Shown here: in pieces, positions 4,853 through 7,921 of the stretch | How positions within the stretch are numbered: position 1 is the stretch's first letter | How the letters are laid out: each line of letters begins with the position of its first letter | NCBI GenBank assembly: GCA_003978475.1 | Contig: QNZR01000005.1 | Location: forward strand, 1-7,921 | Reading direction: 5' to 3' | From: Sulfurimonas sp. | GTDB taxonomy: Bacteria > Campylobacterota > Campylobacteria > Campylobacterales > Sulfurimonadaceae | DNA length: 7,921 nucleotides | Program-made: the position numbers and the translations under genes | Notes under the pieces: model-generated | Told to the model about the DNA's origin: nothing | The model's database searches: none | The model's input: only the letters and a program-made list of their open reading frames with translations

Positions 4853-7165
4853 ATGGAACAACAATACGGCGCAAGTAATATTAAGGTTCTTAAAGGACTT
4901 GAGGCAGTTAGAAAACGTCCGGGTATGTATATTGGCGATACCGGTCATCGAGGTCTTCATCACCTGGTTTATGAAGTCATTGACAACTCCATAGATGAGG
5001 CAATGGCAGGATATTGCGATACGATCTCCGTCACATTGACGAAAGCCGGTACTGCTATTATTTCCGATAACGGTCGGGGTATTCCCACTGATATGCATCC
5101 GACAGAAGGAATTTCTGCTGCTACGGTTGTTCTAACCGTACTTCATGCCGGCGGAAAATTTGACAAAGATACCTATAAAGTCTCTGGTGGACTTCATGGC
5201 GTAGGGGTTTCTGTTGTCAATGCACTAAGCGGCCATTTGAAAATGACCATTTACCGTGACGGAAAAATTCATGAACAAACCTTTAAGGAGGGTATTCCAC
5301 AAGCTCCTTTGGAAGTTACGGGAAATACGCGTAAAACAGGTACGACTATTGAGTTCAATGCCGATCCTTCCATTTTTACCGAAACCATCACTTTTGAGTA
5401 TGATTATTTGGCAAAACGTTTTAAAGAACTTGCCTATTTAAATCCCCATATTAAAATTATTTTTAAAGATGAGCGCAGCGGTGAAAATAATACGTACCAT
5501 TTCGAAGGGGGAATCAGTCAGTTTGTTGCAGACCTTAACAAACGTGCAACCGTGGTAACACCTTTAGAGTTTAATGCGGCTATCGAAGATATTGAGATAG
5601 ATATTGCTTTTATGTACAATGATTCTTATGAAGAGAAACTGTACAGTTTTGTCAATAACATTCGTACACCCAACGGCGGCACGCATGAGGCAGGGTTTCG
5701 AGCCGGACTGACTCGGGTTATTTCCAATTATAATGCCCAAAACAGTAATGCCAAAGAAAAAGATGTCAAGATCAGCGGTGACGATGTTAAAGAAGGCCTT
5801 ATCTGTATTGTCTCTGTACGGGTTCCCGAACCGCAGTTTGAGGGTCAAACCAAAGGAAAATTGGGGAATACCTATGTTAGACCTCTGGTACAAAAAATAA
5901 CCTATGAAAAACTCTCTAAATATTTTGAAGAGAATCCTCTTGAAGCCAAAGCCGTCGTACAAAAGGCACTTTTAGCGGCTAAAGGCAGAGAAGCCGCGAA
6001 AAAAGCACGGGAACTTACCCGACGCAAAGATGCTATGACGGTAGGAACCTTACCTGGAAAATTGGCTGATTGTCAAAGTAAAGATGCCACCATATCCGAA
6101 CTCTATCTGGTGGAAGGGGATTCTGCCGGCGGTTCTGCCAAGCAGGGACGTGATCGTGTTTTTCAAGCTATTTTGCCGCTGAAAGGTAAAATTCTCAATG
6201 TTGAAAAAGCCCGACTTGACAAAATTTTAAAGTCGGATGAGATTAAAAATATGATTACAGCAATTGGTTCGGGTATCGGTGAAGAATTTAACGAAGAAAA
6301 AATTCGCTATCACAAAATTATTATTATGACCGATGCCGATGTGGATGGTTCACACATTCAAACACTGCTGTTAACCTTCTTTTTCAGATATTTACGCCCT
6401 ATTGTAGAAAGCGGCTTTCTCTATTTGGCACAACCGCCGTTGTATCGCTACAAAAAAGGAAAAAAAGAGATCTATTTTAAAGACGATTATCAGATGAATA
6501 ATTTTCTGATTGAAAATGGTATTGAATCTTTGGAAGTTGAGGGCGTCGGAAGCAATGATCTGGTAGAGTTTTTTAAAATGGTTGATCACTACCATAACTC
6601 ACTTGAAGCTTTGGGACGACGTTATGCACTGATTGAGCTTATTCGCTATTTTGTTGAAAACCCCGATATTATCGGAAAAGATTATGATGCCATGTATCAA
6701 GAAATTGAGCAGTTTTTACATGCACGGGGCAACAATATCTTAACCAAACATATTGATGAAGAGCGGCTGCATCTGTTTGTACAGACGCAAAGTGGTATGG
6801 AGGAGCTGATTATTGATGATGAGCTCTTCTCGGCACCTAACTTTACTGAAGCGAATTTTGTCTATCAAAAAATTAAAGAGTGGAATATACCTTTAGAGGG
6901 TGATATTTTGGAGCAGCTTGAGAGTGTTAAAGAGTATGCTAAAAAAGGTTCCTATATTCAACGCTACAAAGGTTTGGGTGAGATGAATCCCGAGCAGCTC
7001 TGGGAGACGACGATGACGCCGGAAAACCGTGTACTGTTGCGAGTTACCATCGAAGATGCCGAAAGTGCCAGTGATGCTTTTAACCTTTTTATGGGTGATG
7101 ATGTTGAACCGCGTCGTAACTATATTGAGACGCACGCCAAAGATGTTAAACATTTAGATATCTGA
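4853..7165 (+). CDS. gyrB: DNA gyrase subunit B
   Basis: 770 residues, the length usual in this phylum. GyrB is the ATPase subunit of the A2B2 gyrase that introduces negative supercoils and relieves tension ahead of forks. The GHKL ATPase domain is complete: Glu41 and Asn45 in YEVIDNSIDEA, DNGRGIP at 72-78 and GGLHGVGVSVVNALS at 112-126. The transducer domain follows. The TOPRIM domain has EGDSAGGSAKQGRD starting at Glu421 and the metal-binding triad Asp494/496/498 in MTDADVDGSH. The C-terminus carries the typical QRYKGLGEMNPEQLWETTM stretch. GyrB rather than ParE is favoured by its place after dnaN and by overall length and sequence. The ATG has GGAG 5 bases upstream. Its TGA shares one base with the next start, so the downstream membrane protein is probably translationally coupled. 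Confidence 0.97.
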   Translation: MEQQYGASNIKVLKGLEAVRKRPGMYIGDTGHRGLHHLVYEVIDNSIDEAMAGYCDTISVTLTKAGTAIISDNGRGIPTDMHPTEGISAATVVLTVLHAGGKFDKDTYKVSGGLHGVGVSVVNALSGHLKMTIYRDGKIHEQTFKEGIPQAPLEVTGNTRKTGTTIEFNADPSIFTETITFEYDYLAKRFKELAYLNPHIKIIFKDERSGENNTYHFEGGISQFVADLNKRATVVTPLEFNAAIEDIEIDIAFMYNDSYEEKLYSFVNNIRTPNGGTHEAGFRAGLTRVISNYNAQNSNAKEKDVKISGDDVKEGLICIVSVRVPEPQFEGQTKGKLGNTYVRPLVQKITYEKLSKYFEENPLEAKAVVQKALLAAKGREAAKKARELTRRKDAMTVGTLPGKLADCQSKDATISELYLVEGDSAGGSAKQGRDRVFQAILPLKGKILNVEKARLDKILKSDEIKNMITAIGSGIGEEFNEEKIRYHKIIIMTDADVDGSHIQTLLLTFFFRYLRPIVESGFLYLAQPPLYRYKKGKKEIYFKDDYQMNNFLIENGIESLEVEGVGSNDLVEFFKMVDHYHNSLEALGRRYALIELIRYFVENPDIIGKDYDAMYQEIEQFLHARGNNILTKHIDEERLHLFVQTQSGMEELIIDDELFSAPNFTEANFVYQKIKEWNIPLEGDILEQLESVKEYAKKGSYIQRYKGLGEMNPEQLWETTMTPENRVLLRVTIEDAESASDAFNLFMGDDVEPRRNYIETHAKDVKHLDI

Positions 7166-7921
7166 TGCTACTACCTGAAATTAAAGAGCGGGAAGCACAG
7201 TTTAAATTGGCGATTCGTATGGGATTTCCCATTTTTCTGCTCTCTTCCGTACTGCTTTTTTCGCTGCTTTCGCAATATCTCGATGTTATTCCAAGCAGTT
7301 TTATTATTATTGTCGTTGGGCTGTTTGCCGTAGCGGTCTATTTTCTTTTTTACTTAATCTATAAAGGGTATGACGAACGTATTACAGATCCGATTACGCA
7401 TGTTTTTACTCGTGAGTATGGCATGGCACTTTTTAAAAAGGAGATACAACAAGAGCCTACGTATACCTTTATACTGATTTCCATTCATAATCTGCACGAC
7501 ATTAATGAACAGTATGGCATTAACAACGGTGATATTGTTCTTTATGAAACGGCACAGTGGATCGGACGGTTTTTTGAGGAAAAAGGGGTAAAAAACTTTC
7601 CCATTTGTGTGCTCAAAGGGGGTGATTATCTTATTGGTCTCAAAGGAGATAAAAACCGCTACAAGACCATGTCGCTCGCCACCGACGAGTTCATCCGACG
7701 CTTCCTCATCCACGTCCTACCCCACGGGTTCCATCGCATTCGACACTACGGCCTGTTTGCCAACGGGCAACGCGCCGAGAATCTGGTCAAAGCCCGAAAA
7801 CTCCTCGGCGTCAAAACCCCTCAAGATCCCAACGACAACGACGACACTGACGACACCGCTGCGCCCGACTGGCTGCTCTGTCCCGCGTGTGGCGCTACCA
7901 TGCGCATCATCGAAATCTTCG
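7165..7921 (+). CDS. Membrane protein with degenerate GGDEF domain, fused in frame to an IS91 transposase tail; open at window end
   Basis: The frame begins at an ATG that overlaps the gyrB stop by one base (TGATG) with no clear ribosome site, and stays open for 252 codons to the window edge. Residues about 20-38 and 46-66 are membrane helices. From residue 75 a GGDEF-type nucleotide cyclase fold starts (DPITHVFTREY, then ILISIHNLHDINEQYGINNGD at 103-123). The signature reads GGDYL at 152-156 instead of GGDEF, the first metal-binding Asp is absent (ISIHN), and no RxxD inhibitory site is seen, so cyclic-di-GMP synthesis is unlikely. The native protein ends at about residue 159-163 (7641-7653), short of a full domain. 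After that the residues belong to an IS91-family transposase. The chimera is probably not functional; whether it exists in the cell or only in the assembly is open. Confidence 0.7.
   Translation, partial: MLLPEIKEREAQFKLAIRMGFPIFLLSSVLLFSLLSQYLDVIPSSFIIIVVGLFAVAVYFLFYLIYKGYDERITDPITHVFTREYGMALFKKEIQQEPTYTFILISIHNLHDINEQYGINNGDIVLYETAQWIGRFFEEKGVKNFPICVLKGGDYLIGLKGDKNRYKTMSLATDEFIRRFLIHVLPHGFHRIRHYGLFANGQRAENLVKARKLLGVKTPQDPNDNDDTDDTAAPDWLLCPACGATMRIIEIF
7651..7921 (+). mobile_element. IS91-family transposase, C-terminal fragment
   Basis: From about codon 163 of the open frame the protein reads NRYKTMSLATDEFIRRFL, then HVLPHGFHRIRHYGLFANG (183-201), then a CPAC (239-242) followed by GATMRIIEIF. 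This is the C-terminal part of IS91-family (Y2/HUH rolling-circle) transposases, including one half of a C-terminal zinc ribbon. The HUH motif and catalytic tyrosines, which lie further upstream in the family, are missing, so the fragment cannot be active. Codon use changes sharply: 25 of 30 codons (167-196) end in G or C, against 10 of 30 just before the joint (133-162). The source is clearly a GC-richer genome or element. The element's 3' end (oriIS) would lie beyond the window. Confidence 0.85.

Noticed and set aside
5564..5962. A 132-codon minus-strand frame inside gyrB
   Set aside because: It lies fully within the conserved gyrB transducer/TOPRIM region and its composition is that expected of an antisense shadow.
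7354..7713. A 119-codon minus-strand frame at the right end
   Set aside because: It crosses the GGDEF/IS91 joint antisense to two recognisable protein segments, so it is an accident of the junction.
1..7921. CRISPR array, tRNA or rRNA genes, phage defence or toxin-antitoxin module
   Set aside because: No regularly spaced repeats, no cloverleaf or rRNA sequence and no unexplained gene of adequate size; all coding space is taken by replication, repair and housekeeping genes.

Overview
The window is the chromosomal replication-origin neighbourhood of an AT-rich member of the Campylobacterota (Epsilonproteobacteria). The protein sequences look closest to free-living, sulfur-oxidising types such as Sulfurimonas, Sulfuricurvum or Sulfurovum, but the genus cannot be fixed without a database search. 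The evidence for the phylum is the ruvC | dnaA-dnaN-gyrB order, the short 355-residue DnaN, the 439-residue DnaA, perfect TATAAT -10 elements without a good -35, and DnaA boxes built on a TTCAC core.

Left part (1-1555): the divergent start of purB (minus strand, cut by the window edge) and a complete S4-domain RluA-family pseudouridine synthase with a TTG start. The synthase gene carries a perfect 16-bp parS palindrome inside its coding sequence. A second, 15/16 parS lies directly after its stop codon. A 424-bp gene-free stretch follows. It holds three DnaA-box-like 9-mers, a hairpin built on a tandem 9-mer, and a strong bidirectional terminator shared with the convergent ruvC.

Centre (1556-4852): ruvC (minus), then dnaA and dnaN (plus). 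Both gaps flanking dnaA carry DnaA boxes, the bipartite layout known for this phylum. The dnaA-dnaN gap has four boxes, then a run of five DnaA-trio triplets, then an AT-only stretch. This is the order expected for an unwinding site. The ruvC-dnaA gap has boxes at the likely transcription start of dnaA and at the GTG start of ruvC, which suggests autoregulation.

Right part (4853-7921): gyrB is complete. Its stop overlaps the start of a two-helix membrane protein with a degenerate GGDEF domain. At about 7641-7660 that frame runs without a stop into the C-terminal part of an IS91-family transposase, with an abrupt jump to GC-rich codons. The joint falls inside both proteins, so it is either a truncated one-ended IS91 insertion or, at least as likely, an assembly chimera.

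Functionally the window joins initiation (DnaA, DnaA boxes, trio), processivity (DnaN), supercoiling (GyrB), recombination repair (RuvC) and segregation (parS). No new multi-gene system is visible. The points worth a second look are the coding-embedded parS, the complete origin module and the GGDEF/IS91 joint.
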